Positions 48,442 to 56,786 of a stretch of 64,000 nt of DNA are shown piece after piece. The notes under the pieces were generated by a model that was given only the letters and a program-made list of their open reading frames with translations, was not told the origin of the DNA and searched no databases. The DNA is from Terrimesophilobacter sp963702165 (GTDB taxonomy: Bacteria; Actinomycetota; Actinomycetes; Actinomycetales; Microbacteriaceae): assembly GCA_963702165.1 (NCBI GenBank), contig OY969722.1:1984001-2048000 (forward strand), read 5' to 3'. Every line of letters begins with the position of its first letter. The stretch's first letter is position 1. Position numbers and translations under genes: made by a program.

Positions 48442-48699
48442 CTACGAGTCGGACGTGCCTTGCGCGTCACCCGCGTCGGGTGACAAGCCCTCCGGGTCGA
48501 CCGGATTCATCGACACGACCTCGATGTGAAGATCGTCGAACATGTCGAGGAGACCGAACAGACGAGCCTGATCCGCCACGTGCCCGACGATGTGTGTGAG
48601 CCCGTGCGCGTCGGTAGCGACCTCGAAGCCGTCCAAGGCGGCGATCAACTCATGTCCGAGACGGCCACGGACGACCAGTTCCACGACGTGAGGGCTCAT
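48442..48699 (-). CDS. Small hypothetical protein (ACT-like beta/alpha)
   Basis: 85 aa: VVELVVRGRLGHELIAALDG, FEVATDAHGLTHIVGHVADQ, ARLFGLLDMFDDLHIEVVSM. The alternating pattern is ACT-like, but I do not assign a family. Convincing protein-like composition. It lies upstream of the PLDc_N/SHOCT gene, divergent from the LuxR gene; its 3' end contains the palindrome at 48466-48484. Confidence 0.65.
   Translation of the reverse strand: MSPHVVELVVRGRLGHELIAALDGFEVATDAHGLTHIVGHVADQARLFGLLDMFDDLHIEVVSMNPVDPEGLSPDAGDAQGTSDS
48466..48484. promoter_or_regulatory. Palindrome GTCACCC-N5-GGGTGAC, site 1
   Basis: Perfect 7-bp arms, N5 centre (GCGTC), 75 nt upstream of the PLDc_N/SHOCT gene start and inside the 3' end of the 85-aa gene. 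Same pattern at 48781-48797 and 51450-51466. Confidence 0.5.
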
Positions 48700-48780
48700 G
48701 TCAGGCCCTTCTCCCCGGCCGACGCTGGGGCACCGCGCCGCACCTCCCCAACAGCGTGAGGCACCACCCTTTCGCCGCCG

Positions 48781-48797
48781 TCACCCGCGTGGGATGA
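48781..48797. promoter_or_regulatory. Palindrome TCACCC-N5-GGATGA, site 2
   Basis: One mismatch from TCACCC-N5-GGGTGA, located 28 nt before the TTG start of the large LuxR regulator, so in its promoter region. The 11 bases TCACCCGCGTG are nearly identical to site 1. Confidence 0.5.
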
Positions 48798-48824
48798 TTG
48801 CGGTAATCACGGAAGGCAGTCGCC

Positions 48825-51413
48825 TTGGCACAGACGCGGAGAATTCCGCCCCACGCCGTTGATAGACCGGAACTGCGACATCAGCTCGACACCGGGCTGG
48901 CCGCCCCGCTCACCCTGCTCGTCGCACCCGCAGGCGCGGGCAAGACGGTTCTGCTCTCGCAGTGGGTGTCGACTCGCCCCGAGTTGGCCGTCGCGTGGCT
49001 GGACGTCTCACCGGCCGACGACGACTCCGTGCACTTCGCGCAGCGCATCATTCACGTGCTCGGCGCGCTTGATTCGGGACTCAGCGATTTCGCGGTGCCT
49101 CTGGGCGAGCCAGGCGGTGGTCTTGGCGCTGCCATGGTCGAAGCGCTCGGTGCCGCGCTCGGACAGGTCCGTCGTCAGGTCGTCCTCATTCTTGACGACC
49201 TGCACAACTTGTCGAACCGTTCCACCGTCGAAGACTTGTGGGCACTCGCCGATCGGCTGCCACCTAACGCGCATCTCATCTTCTCCTCGCGCGCCGACTT
49301 GCGGCTCGCATGGAGCCGGCACCGACTTCAGCACGGTCTCGTCGAGCTTCGACAGGCTCAACTGGCATTCGGCGAACGCGACACCGCCGCGGTTCTCACG
49401 AACATCACGGGGCGGCCCATCGACGAGCTCACCGTGGTGTCGGTCATGCGTCACACGGAAGGGTGGGCGGCAGGCGTTCAGCTGGCCGGGCTCACCCTCC
49501 GCTTCCACGCTGATCCGGAGGCTCTGGTCGACACCCTGCATGAAACCGATCGGCTCATCGTCGACTACCTGAGCCAGGAGGTGCTGGATGCCCAGACGCG
49601 AAGTCGCCGGCGGGCGCTGCTGGCGTTGTCTGTACTGGACGAACTGAGCGCGGGACTCGTCGAGGCTCTCACCGACGTCACGGATGGCGCCGGGCTGTTG
49701 CGAGAACTGGAGCAGGAGTCCATGTTCGTCGCCCCCTTGGCTGGGCGCAGGGACTGGTACAGGTTCCACCACCTCTTCCGGGATCTGCTCCGCTACCGTC
49801 TGCGCGCGACGGACGCCGAGGCCGAAGTGCACCTGCTTCGTATTGCCGCGGACTGGTACCTGGCTGCGGATTACCCAGCATCTGCGATCGACTGCCTCCT
49901 TCGCGGCCGCATGTGGGCAGCCGCCCTCGATCTCATCCTTCAACGGGGGCGCGTCATTTATGAACGCGGAGGCACAGCGACGATCAGCCGCTGGCTATCG
50001 CTTGTCCCGCGTGAAGTGCGCCTCGCGCGGCCCGGTATCGAAGTGCTGTACGGGATCATGGCCGGAATGAGCGGTCGAGCCGCCGAGGCCGAAGACATCT
50101 TCCGCGCGCTCCTGTCAGACCCAAGCACTGATGACGGGTACCGCGTGGTCGCCTCAGCATATGTCGCGGCGATCGTCCAGTTCCGACCGCATCCCGAGAT
50201 CTACCTCGAGGACGCGCTGCGCACCACCCGGCTGCTCGAAGCGCAGACCGACATTGCAGTCCCCGACCTCCTTCAGCTGACCGGCAGGGATCGACTCGCG
50301 GCGCTGGCGGCCCTCTCAGCGGGCCGCGCCCATCTGTTCCTCAATCAGCTCGAGCAGTCGCGGGATTGGCTGGAGCGTGCTCTCGCGGCGGAAGGTGGGC
50401 GCTACGGACCCTACCGTGTGCACGGGCTTGGAAGTCTCGCGCTCGCAGAGGCATGGAGCGGATGCCTTCGCGCCGCGACGGAACACGCCGATGAGGCACT
50501 TGATCTCGCGCGCGAGACGTCCCTCCTGAGTCAACCGGCAGCCGCCGACGCGTATTTGGCGCGCGCCTTCGTGGCGATCCAGAAGGGTGAGCCGCTGTCC
50601 GGCGCGATCGCGCTCCACGAGGGCAGCCTGCGAGCCGCGGCCGACCAGCGCAACCCGCTCCTCTGGGTGGCGCACTTGGTCTCCAAGCTGACCGACCCGC
50701 TCGGCACGGACCCGTCGGCAATTCAACCCTCGGGCACGGCGCCGCTGATCGTCAGGCAGGGGCTTCTCGCGCTGAGCCACCGGATGGCGCGCACCTCTGG
50801 TGAGCCGCGACCGGTCGAGCCTCAGGCCGAATGGTCGGCACTCGCGTTCGAGGAAGTGGCGGCCCTATTGGCTCGCGGTGCGGCGGGGGTCGCACGGCAG
50901 CGCCTCGCGACCATCCCATTCGAGCCCGACGCACGCTTTCCTCGGTCCGTGATCGAACACAAAATCCTCGAAGGCTGGCTTCATTCCGTCGAGGGCCGCG
51001 CGGTGCGAGCGCGGGAGGACCTCGCGGTCGCCCTTGACCTGGCCGAACCCGAGTGGTTGGTGCATCCGTTCCTTCGAGGCGGCCACGAGATCTCGGAAGT
51101 CATCGATTCGATCCCGGGGCTGCCGAACCGCTTCCGGCGCACAATCGTGCAGGCGTCCGACGACCAAGCCCATGGCGACTCGGCTGACCTGATCGAACCA
51201 CTCACCTCCCGGGAACGGGAGATCCTGGACTACCTGCCGACGCGGCTCACGAACGCGGAGATCGCCGCGCGCTGCTACGTGTCGGTCAACACCATCAAGA
51301 CCCACATGGCGCACATCTACCGCAAACTCGAGGTCCCGGATCGGAGTGCTGCGATTGTCCGCGCTTCGGAACTGGGTCTCTTGGAAACCTCGGATCCGTA
51401 CTCCCTGTTCTGA
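48825..51413 (+). CDS. Large MalT-like LuxR family regulator (LAL type)
   Basis: 862 aa. N-terminal ATPase with Walker A VAPAGAGKTVLLSQWV (residues ~33-48) and Walker B VVLILDDLHNLSN; middle TPR-like helical region; C-terminal LuxR HTH LTSREREILDYLPTRLTNAE, IAARCYVSVNTIKTHMAHIY. This is the MalT/LAL architecture, an ATP- and ligand-dependent activator. TTG start with GGAAGG upstream. Candidate operators lie before it and before the next gene. Inducer unknown. Confidence 0.93.
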   Translation: MAQTRRIPPHAVDRPELRHQLDTGLAAPLTLLVAPAGAGKTVLLSQWVSTRPELAVAWLDVSPADDDSVHFAQRIIHVLGALDSGLSDFAVPLGEPGGGLGAAMVEALGAALGQVRRQVVLILDDLHNLSNRSTVEDLWALADRLPPNAHLIFSSRADLRLAWSRHRLQHGLVELRQAQLAFGERDTAAVLTNITGRPIDELTVVSVMRHTEGWAAGVQLAGLTLRFHADPEALVDTLHETDRLIVDYLSQEVLDAQTRSRRRALLALSVLDELSAGLVEALTDVTDGAGLLRELEQESMFVAPLAGRRDWYRFHHLFRDLLRYRLRATDAEAEVHLLRIAADWYLAADYPASAIDCLLRGRMWAAALDLILQRGRVIYERGGTATISRWLSLVPREVRLARPGIEVLYGIMAGMSGRAAEAEDIFRALLSDPSTDDGYRVVASAYVAAIVQFRPHPEIYLEDALRTTRLLEAQTDIAVPDLLQLTGRDRLAALAALSAGRAHLFLNQLEQSRDWLERALAAEGGRYGPYRVHGLGSLALAEAWSGCLRAATEHADEALDLARETSLLSQPAAADAYLARAFVAIQKGEPLSGAIALHEGSLRAAADQRNPLLWVAHLVSKLTDPLGTDPSAIQPSGTAPLIVRQGLLALSHRMARTSGEPRPVEPQAEWSALAFEEVAALLARGAAGVARQRLATIPFEPDARFPRSVIEHKILEGWLHSVEGRAVRAREDLAVALDLAEPEWLVHPFLRGGHEISEVIDSIPGLPNRFRRTIVQASDDQAHGDSADLIEPLTSREREILDYLPTRLTNAEIAARCYVSVNTIKTHMAHIYRKLEVPDRSAAIVRASELGLLETSDPYSLF

Positions 51414-51449
51414 CCTGTCACCTGGCCGCGAGTCGCGGTTGAGCCAGAA

Positions 51450-51466
51450 TCACCCCTGCCGGGTGA
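51450..51466. promoter_or_regulatory. Palindrome TCACCC-N5-GGGTGA, site 3
   Basis: Perfect 6-bp arms, centre CTGCC, 74 nt before the start of the four-helix membrane protein at 51540. Same motif as sites at 48466 and 48781. Confidence 0.5.
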
Positions 51467-51539
51467 GGACGACCCCGATTCTGCTCCGTAACCTCGCACA
51501 CGCGATCCAGCGAGATCAACGAGAGAACGAGGAGTCGCC

Positions 51540-51968
51540 ATGACGGAAATGCGGGATACGACTGTTACCGGCTGGACGGGATGGGCGGTGTTCGCCTCGA
51601 TCATGATGCTCATCGCCGGCGTCTTCGACGTAGTCTTCGGCCTGTTCGCGATTATCGGCCCGGACAGCGCATACTTCCTGTCGACGGAGGGGAGCCTCTT
51701 CCTTCTCGACGTCTCCGGCTGGGGATGGTGGCATGTGATCTCCGGCATCACCCTGCTGCTCGTCGCATTGGCGCTGATGCAGGGCGCAACATGGGCACGT
51801 GTCGTCGCAATCATCCTCGTCGCCCTGAACGCGCTCACCCAGATCACCCTGCTGCCAGTGCAGCCGTGGTGGTCGCTGATCCTGCTGGCCCTCGACGTCT
51901 TCGTGATCTTCGCGCTGACCGTTCACGGCCGCGAGCTCAAGGCGGCGCAAGGGATGCAGGGGATGTAA
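51540..51968 (+). CDS. Four-helix membrane protein (DUF7144-like)
   Basis: 142 aa: GWAVFASIMMLIAGVFDVVF, GWGWWHVISGITLLLVALAL, WARVVAIILVALNALTQITL, WWSLILLALDVFVIFALTVH. The pattern fits actinobacterial DUF7144-type proteins of unknown function. GAGGAG lies 6 nt before the ATG. The APC permease follows 25 nt later, likely the same transcript. Confidence 0.8.
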   Translation: MTEMRDTTVTGWTGWAVFASIMMLIAGVFDVVFGLFAIIGPDSAYFLSTEGSLFLLDVSGWGWWHVISGITLLLVALALMQGATWARVVAIILVALNALTQITLLPVQPWWSLILLALDVFVIFALTVHGRELKAAQGMQGM

Positions 51969-51992
51969 CCACCCTCGACCGCGGCGCAGCTC

Positions 51993-53285
51993 ATGTCGAC
52001 CACGGAGTCCGCCCGGCGGATGACCGTCATCCAAGCGACGTTCATCGGCGTGGGTTCCATGGTCGGCGCCGGGATCTTCGCTCTCCTCGGCGCGGCTGGA
52101 GCGGTTGCCGGAGCTGCGGTCTGGTTGTCCTTTCTGATCGCGGGCGCGATCGCCGGCCTGCAGGGGTACTCGTTCGCCAAATTCGGGGCGACCTTCCCGT
52201 CGGGCGGCGGCATCCTGACCTACGTGGCGCGCGGGTTCGGGGAGGGCCATATCGCCGGCATCACAGCGTGGCTGTTCTATGGCGCGGGCGCGATCGTCAC
52301 GGCCATGGTCGCGGCGTCCTTCGGCGGCTACGCGAGTTCGGTCTTCGCGGGTGACGACGTCTTCTGGTCGAAGGTGTTCTCGGTTCTGCTCATCCTCGTG
52401 ATGACCGTGCTGAACGCGATCGGCTCCACCACCGTCGCTCGCGTGCAGACGGTCATCGTGAACGTGGTGCTCGCCATCCTCACGGTGTTCGCCGTGGTTA
52501 CTATCGCGAACTGGAACCCAGCGCTGCTCGCGCCGTCTGGGTACCCGGGCGTGCGGGAGATCGTCGCCAGCGTCGCACTCACCTTCTTCGCGTTCCTCGG
52601 CTTCGGTGTGATCACCTTCACCGCCAAGGACCTCCCTGACCCGCACCGCCAGCTGCCGCGAGCGATCTACCTGGCCCTCGCCATCGCGACGACCGTCTAT
52701 GTCGCCGTCTCGCTCGGCGTCTTCGGCACGCTCACGGCCGACGAGGTCGTGGGGTACGGCACCACGGCGCTGGCCGAGGCCGCCAAGCCGACGCTAGGAG
52801 AAGCGGGCTACGTGCTCATGGTCATTACGGCGCTGTTCTCCACGACAGGTGCGGTCAATGCCGGGCTCTATCCGTCTGTGGGCATGACCCGTCAGCTCGC
52901 ATCCGTCGGCCAGTTCCCGCCGGTTTTCGGCCGCTCGGCCCTGCGAGCACCGGTCGGACTGCTCGTGATGGCAGGCATGGCCACCGTGCTGGTGACGACG
53001 TTCAACCTCAACGCCATCGCCTCCATCGGCAGCGCGGTCGCGCTGCTCGTGTTCTCCACGGTGACGGTGGCGCACTTCCGGGTGCGCCGGGAGACCGGCG
53101 CGAACCTGTTCGTGCTGATTGTCGCCCTCATCGCCACGCTGGGCACGTTCGTGGTGTTCTGCACGACGACCCTGGTCAACGAACCGGCGACGGCGATTGC
53201 ACTCCTCGTCATCATCGCCCTGGCCGTCACCATCGACCTGGTCTGGAAGCGGATGCGCGCGCGTCAGCCGCGCTCGGCGCCGTAG
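51993..53285 (+). CDS. APC superfamily amino acid permease
   Basis: 430 aa with about twelve transmembrane helices. The helix 1 signature VGSMVGAGIFALLGAAGAVA is the APC substrate/ion site; a conserved helix 6 segment is FFAFLGFGVITFTAKDLPDP. Imports or exchanges amino acids; specificity unknown. Downstream of the LuxR regulator and DUF7144-like gene. The 3' end overlaps the M20 peptidase gene by 22 nt. Confidence 0.9.
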   Translation: MSTTESARRMTVIQATFIGVGSMVGAGIFALLGAAGAVAGAAVWLSFLIAGAIAGLQGYSFAKFGATFPSGGGILTYVARGFGEGHIAGITAWLFYGAGAIVTAMVAASFGGYASSVFAGDDVFWSKVFSVLLILVMTVLNAIGSTTVARVQTVIVNVVLAILTVFAVVTIANWNPALLAPSGYPGVREIVASVALTFFAFLGFGVITFTAKDLPDPHRQLPRAIYLALAIATTVYVAVSLGVFGTLTADEVVGYGTTALAEAAKPTLGEAGYVLMVITALFSTTGAVNAGLYPSVGMTRQLASVGQFPPVFGRSALRAPVGLLVMAGMATVLVTTFNLNAIASIGSAVALLVFSTVTVAHFRVRRETGANLFVLIVALIATLGTFVVFCTTTLVNEPATAIALLVIIALAVTIDLVWKRMRARQPRSAP

Positions 53286-54610
53286 CCGCGCAGGAACAGG
53301 GCCAGACTCAACGCGAGCCGCTCGATCTCGGATGGGTCGACGCTCTCGTTCGGCGCGTGGATCAGCGCGAGCGGCTCCTCCACACCGAGCAGGATGATCT
53401 CCGCATTCGGGTAGGTGTCGGCGAACACGTTGCACAGCGGGATCGATCCGCCCTGCCCGAGCGTGGCCATCGGCGTGCCGTAGGCCTCGTGCATGGCCGT
53501 GCCCATCGCCCGGAACCCAGACCCGTCCATCGAGGCTTTGAACGGTGAGCCGATCGCTTCGGTGCGCACATCGACGCGCACCCCCCACGGCGCATGATCG
53601 CGCAACTGCGCCACCAGAGCATCGTGGGCCCCGTTCGCATCGGTGCCAGGTGGTATCCGCAGGTTGAGCCGGGCGGCGGCATGGGGCACGATCGCGGCAG
53701 TCGAACCCGTCACGGGCGGACAGTCGATGCCCAGCACCGTCACTGCCGGACGCGCCCACAGCATGTCTGAGACGGCTCCATCGCCGAGCAGCTGCGCGCC
53801 CTCGATCACGCCGGCGTCAGCGCGGAACTGCTCGGCCGGGTAGGGCTCTCCATGCCACTTCTGTGTCGCGTCGAGACCGTGGATGGTGGTGTTCCCGCGT
53901 TCATCGCGCAGGCCGGCGAGCATCTCGATGAGGGCAGCGAGCGCATCCGGTGCCGGCCCGCCGAACATGCCGGAGTGCACCTCGGACGCCAGTGACTCCA
54001 CGGTGACGACCACGTTGGCCATGCCACGCAGGCTGACGGTCGCGGCTGGCCGGCCGACCGCGGCGTTCCCGGTGTCGCACACGAGGATGGTGTCCGCTCG
54101 CAGCACGTCGGGGTTGGCTGCGACGTAGGCCTCAAGACCACCCGTGCCCTGCTCCTCCGAACCCTCGACGACGAGCTTCAGGTGCACCGGGATGTCGTCG
54201 CCGAGCGCGCGCAGCGCGAGCAGGTGCATCACGATGTTGCCCTTGCAGTCCGCGGCCCCACGCCCGTACCAACGCCCGTTGACCTCGGTGAGCTGGAACG
54301 GTGGCGTACGCCACGCGGACTCATCGAGCGGCGGCTGCACGTCGTAGTGGGCGTACAGCAGCACCGTCACGGCAGCGGGATCGGACGAACGACGTGATCC
54401 AACCACGGCGTGACTGCCGTCGGGGGTGAGCTCGAGCCGAGCGTCGGCGAAACCGAGCCGGGCGAACCGGTCACGTACCCACTCCGCCGCCTTCGTGCAC
54501 TCCTCGGGCGGGAACTGCCGCGGGTCGGCGACCGATTTGATGGCGACAAGCTCAGCGAGTTCCGGCTGCACACCAGCCATCAGGTCGCTGATGCGAGCGC
54601 GCAGGTCCAC
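53264..54610 (-). CDS. M20 family metallopeptidase (dipeptidase type)
   Basis: 448 aa, zinc-dependent peptidase/amidohydrolase. Metal ligands in LLYAHYDVQPPLD and GRGAADCKGNIVMH, catalytic Glu in VVEGSEEQGTGGLEAYV, C-terminal His in the segment near GQGGSIPLCNVF. Typical of the M20 dipeptidases acting on short peptides. GTG start at 54610. Convergent with the permease; downstream of the APC/149-aa pair on the minus strand. Confidence 0.92.
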   Translation of the reverse strand: MDLRARISDLMAGVQPELAELVAIKSVADPRQFPPEECTKAAEWVRDRFARLGFADARLELTPDGSHAVVGSRRSSDPAAVTVLLYAHYDVQPPLDESAWRTPPFQLTEVNGRWYGRGAADCKGNIVMHLLALRALGDDIPVHLKLVVEGSEEQGTGGLEAYVAANPDVLRADTILVCDTGNAAVGRPAATVSLRGMANVVVTVESLASEVHSGMFGGPAPDALAALIEMLAGLRDERGNTTIHGLDATQKWHGEPYPAEQFRADAGVIEGAQLLGDGAVSDMLWARPAVTVLGIDCPPVTGSTAAIVPHAAARLNLRIPPGTDANGAHDALVAQLRDHAPWGVRVDVRTEAIGSPFKASMDGSGFRAMGTAMHEAYGTPMATLGQGGSIPLCNVFADTYPNAEIILLGVEEPLALIHAPNESVDPSEIERLALSLALFLRGYGAERG

Positions 54611-54613
54611 AGG

Positions 54614-55063
54614 TCATCCGTTCGTCGAGTCAGTGGTCTCGAGGCTGTCGACGAACTGCTGGAACTTGTCCAGTTCGTCCGGGCAGTACACCTTGATGAT
54701 CGCCAGCTGGCCCTTCATGACCTTGTTGTCGACGATCACCGGGCGGATGCCCGGGCCGGCGGCGCCGTTGGTCAGCAGCCCATAGAGGGTCGCGCGATTG
54801 AGCGCCTGGTTCGGGTTGGCGCAGGTCGCGCCTCCGTCGTCGCCGAGCACTCGCGCGATGGTCACCGGATCGGGTGTCGCAGTCACCCCCGCATCCTGAA
54901 GAACCTGGACCAGCTCGTCGGCCTTCTGGGAGGCCTGCTGGGCCTGGCGTGCAGAACTGAACGAGACCACCGCCCACACCGCGATGACCACAAGCAGGAT
55001 GCACGCGACGATGTAGATCCACGAGCGCGTCCGCGGGTTGGAGCGCTCCATTCCCGTGCTCAT
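54614..55063 (-). CDS. Hypothetical single-pass membrane protein
   Basis: 149 aa: short cytoplasmic start, one helix (WIYIVACILLVVIAVWAVVS), then an extracytoplasmic domain with a short coiled coil (ARQAQQASQKADELVQVLQD) and two Cys (ATCANPN and KVYCPDEL) that could pair. Start overlaps the permease stop by 4 nt and its stop is 3 nt before the M20 start, so one operon. Family unknown. Confidence 0.75.
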   Translation of the reverse strand: MSTGMERSNPRTRSWIYIVACILLVVIAVWAVVSFSSARQAQQASQKADELVQVLQDAGVTATPDPVTIARVLGDDGGATCANPNQALNRATLYGLLTNGAAGPGIRPVIVDNKVMKGQLAIIKVYCPDELDKFQQFVDSLETTDSTNG

Positions 55064-56532
55064 TTCGCCACCTCCTCCGACTCGCCGGCCGCCTCAGGCA
55101 GCTTCCATGACGGCTTCCGGAACCGGTAGAACAGCCACGGCACGAGTAGCCCGAGTCCCAGTGCGCCGCCGGCGACGATCAGGAAGTAGATCCACGGGTT
55201 GCCGCCGCCGAACTGCGACGGCGGGACGAACCCGACAAGCAGCGCTGCGAGCGACGCTGCGAATCCGACACCGCACAGGGTGACCAGTATCGGCGCACGG
55301 AAGCCGCGCGGATGATCGGGGTGGTTCCGGCGCAGTCGCACTGCCGCGACGAACATCAGCAGGTACATGATCAGGTAGACCTGCGTCGTGATCACCGAGA
55401 AGATCCAGTAGGCGCTTGAGACATCCGGAATCAGCGCGTAGCCGAGGGCGATCACCGTGGTGACGAGCCCCTGAGCCACGAGCAGGTTCTGCTGCACGCC
55501 GTGCTTGTTGAGCCGCTGCAGGAACGGAGGAAGGTAGCCCTCCTGGCGCGAGATGAGCAGCAGACCCTTGGACGGCCCGGCGAGCCAGGTCAGCATGCCG
55601 CCGAGCGACGCGGCCACGAGCATGATGCCGAGAATAGGCGTCAGCCATTGCCAGTTGAACACCGCGAGTACGGCGTCGAATGCCTGCATGACACCTGCCG
55701 TGAGCGAGAGCTCCTCGGCGGGCACGATCCAGCTGATGGCCAGTGCCGGCAGGATGAAGATCAGCAGCACGAGACCCATCGACAGGAAGATGGCCTTCGG
55801 GAATTCCTTGCCGGGGTTTCGCAGCGACGACACGTGCACGGCGTTCATCTCCATGCCGCTGTAGGACAGGAAGTTGTTGACGATGAGCACGAGACTGGCA
55901 AGCCCGGCCCACTGCGGGAAGAAGTTCGCCGCGGTCATGGGCGCCGCCGACTCGTTCCCCTGGCCGAGGTACACCGCACCAAGTGTCACGAGCAGTGCGC
56001 CGGGGATCAGCGTTCCGATGATCAAGCCACCGCTCGCTAGTCCAGCGACTCCCTTGGTGCCTCGGGACGAGATGAACACGCCCGACCAATAGCAGACCAT
56101 GATCACCAGTGCGGTCCAGACGCCGTTGCTCGCCAGATTCGGGTTGATCACGTAGGCAAGGGTGGACGCGACGAAGCCGAGCAGGCTCGGATAGTAGAAG
56201 ATCGTCATCGCGAACTGGCACCAGACGGCGAGGAAGCCCATGGGCTTCGAGATGCCGGTGGCCACCCAGTTGTAGACGCCGCCCTTCCAGCCGGATGCCA
56301 GCTCAGCCGACACGAGTGAGGTCGGCAGCAGGAAGACGACCGCTGGAACGAGGTATAGGAACACCGCTGCCAGCCCATAGACCGCCATGGTGGGCGCCGG
56401 ACGCAGGCTCGCCACCGATGCCGTGGTCATCAGGGCGAGTGCGACCCACGAGATGAAGGACATCGTCGAGGGACCGGACCCTGCCATGCCCGGCACGCTG
56501 GAGCGCTCGGCCGAGGCATCCGCGGCGCTCAT
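55060..56532 (-). CDS. APC superfamily permease (glutamate/GABA antiporter-like)
   Basis: 490 aa, about twelve helices. Segments FISWVALALMTTASVASLRP, GWKGGVYNWVATGISKPMGF, NNFLSYSGMEMNAVHVSSLR, LAGPSKGLLLISRQEGYLPP recall the GadC/YjeM branch. Start is uncertain: ATG 56532 (GGGG 8 nt upstream) or ATG 56565. Operon with the 149-aa protein and M20 peptidase suggests peptide/amino acid use. Divergent from the second LuxR gene. Confidence 0.87.
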   Translation of the reverse strand: MSAADASAERSSVPGMAGSGPSTMSFISWVALALMTTASVASLRPAPTMAVYGLAAVFLYLVPAVVFLLPTSLVSAELASGWKGGVYNWVATGISKPMGFLAVWCQFAMTIFYYPSLLGFVASTLAYVINPNLASNGVWTALVIMVCYWSGVFISSRGTKGVAGLASGGLIIGTLIPGALLVTLGAVYLGQGNESAAPMTAANFFPQWAGLASLVLIVNNFLSYSGMEMNAVHVSSLRNPGKEFPKAIFLSMGLVLLIFILPALAISWIVPAEELSLTAGVMQAFDAVLAVFNWQWLTPILGIMLVAASLGGMLTWLAGPSKGLLLISRQEGYLPPFLQRLNKHGVQQNLLVAQGLVTTVIALGYALIPDVSSAYWIFSVITTQVYLIMYLLMFVAAVRLRRNHPDHPRGFRAPILVTLCGVGFAASLAALLVGFVPPSQFGGGNPWIYFLIVAGGALGLGLLVPWLFYRFRKPSWKLPEAAGESEEVAK

Positions 56533-56786
56533 CGCACCGACCCCAGTCCGGGCATCGCTGGCCATACCCCTGCGATCCCATGGAGCTCCGACCTCAACAT
56601 CTGGACCATGGTGTCCACCTCCCAGGAGAGCGCGCCAACGCCTCTCCAGCACCGTTACCTGTGGCGTTGAGCTACCAATCCGATGCTCAGCATCCCCCCG
56701 GGACGAGAGGGGGTCCATCGTTCCTTAAGGGTGATCTTCCTTTCCGATCGGATGCGGCAATCCCCCCTCAGGCCGATACTGAAACC

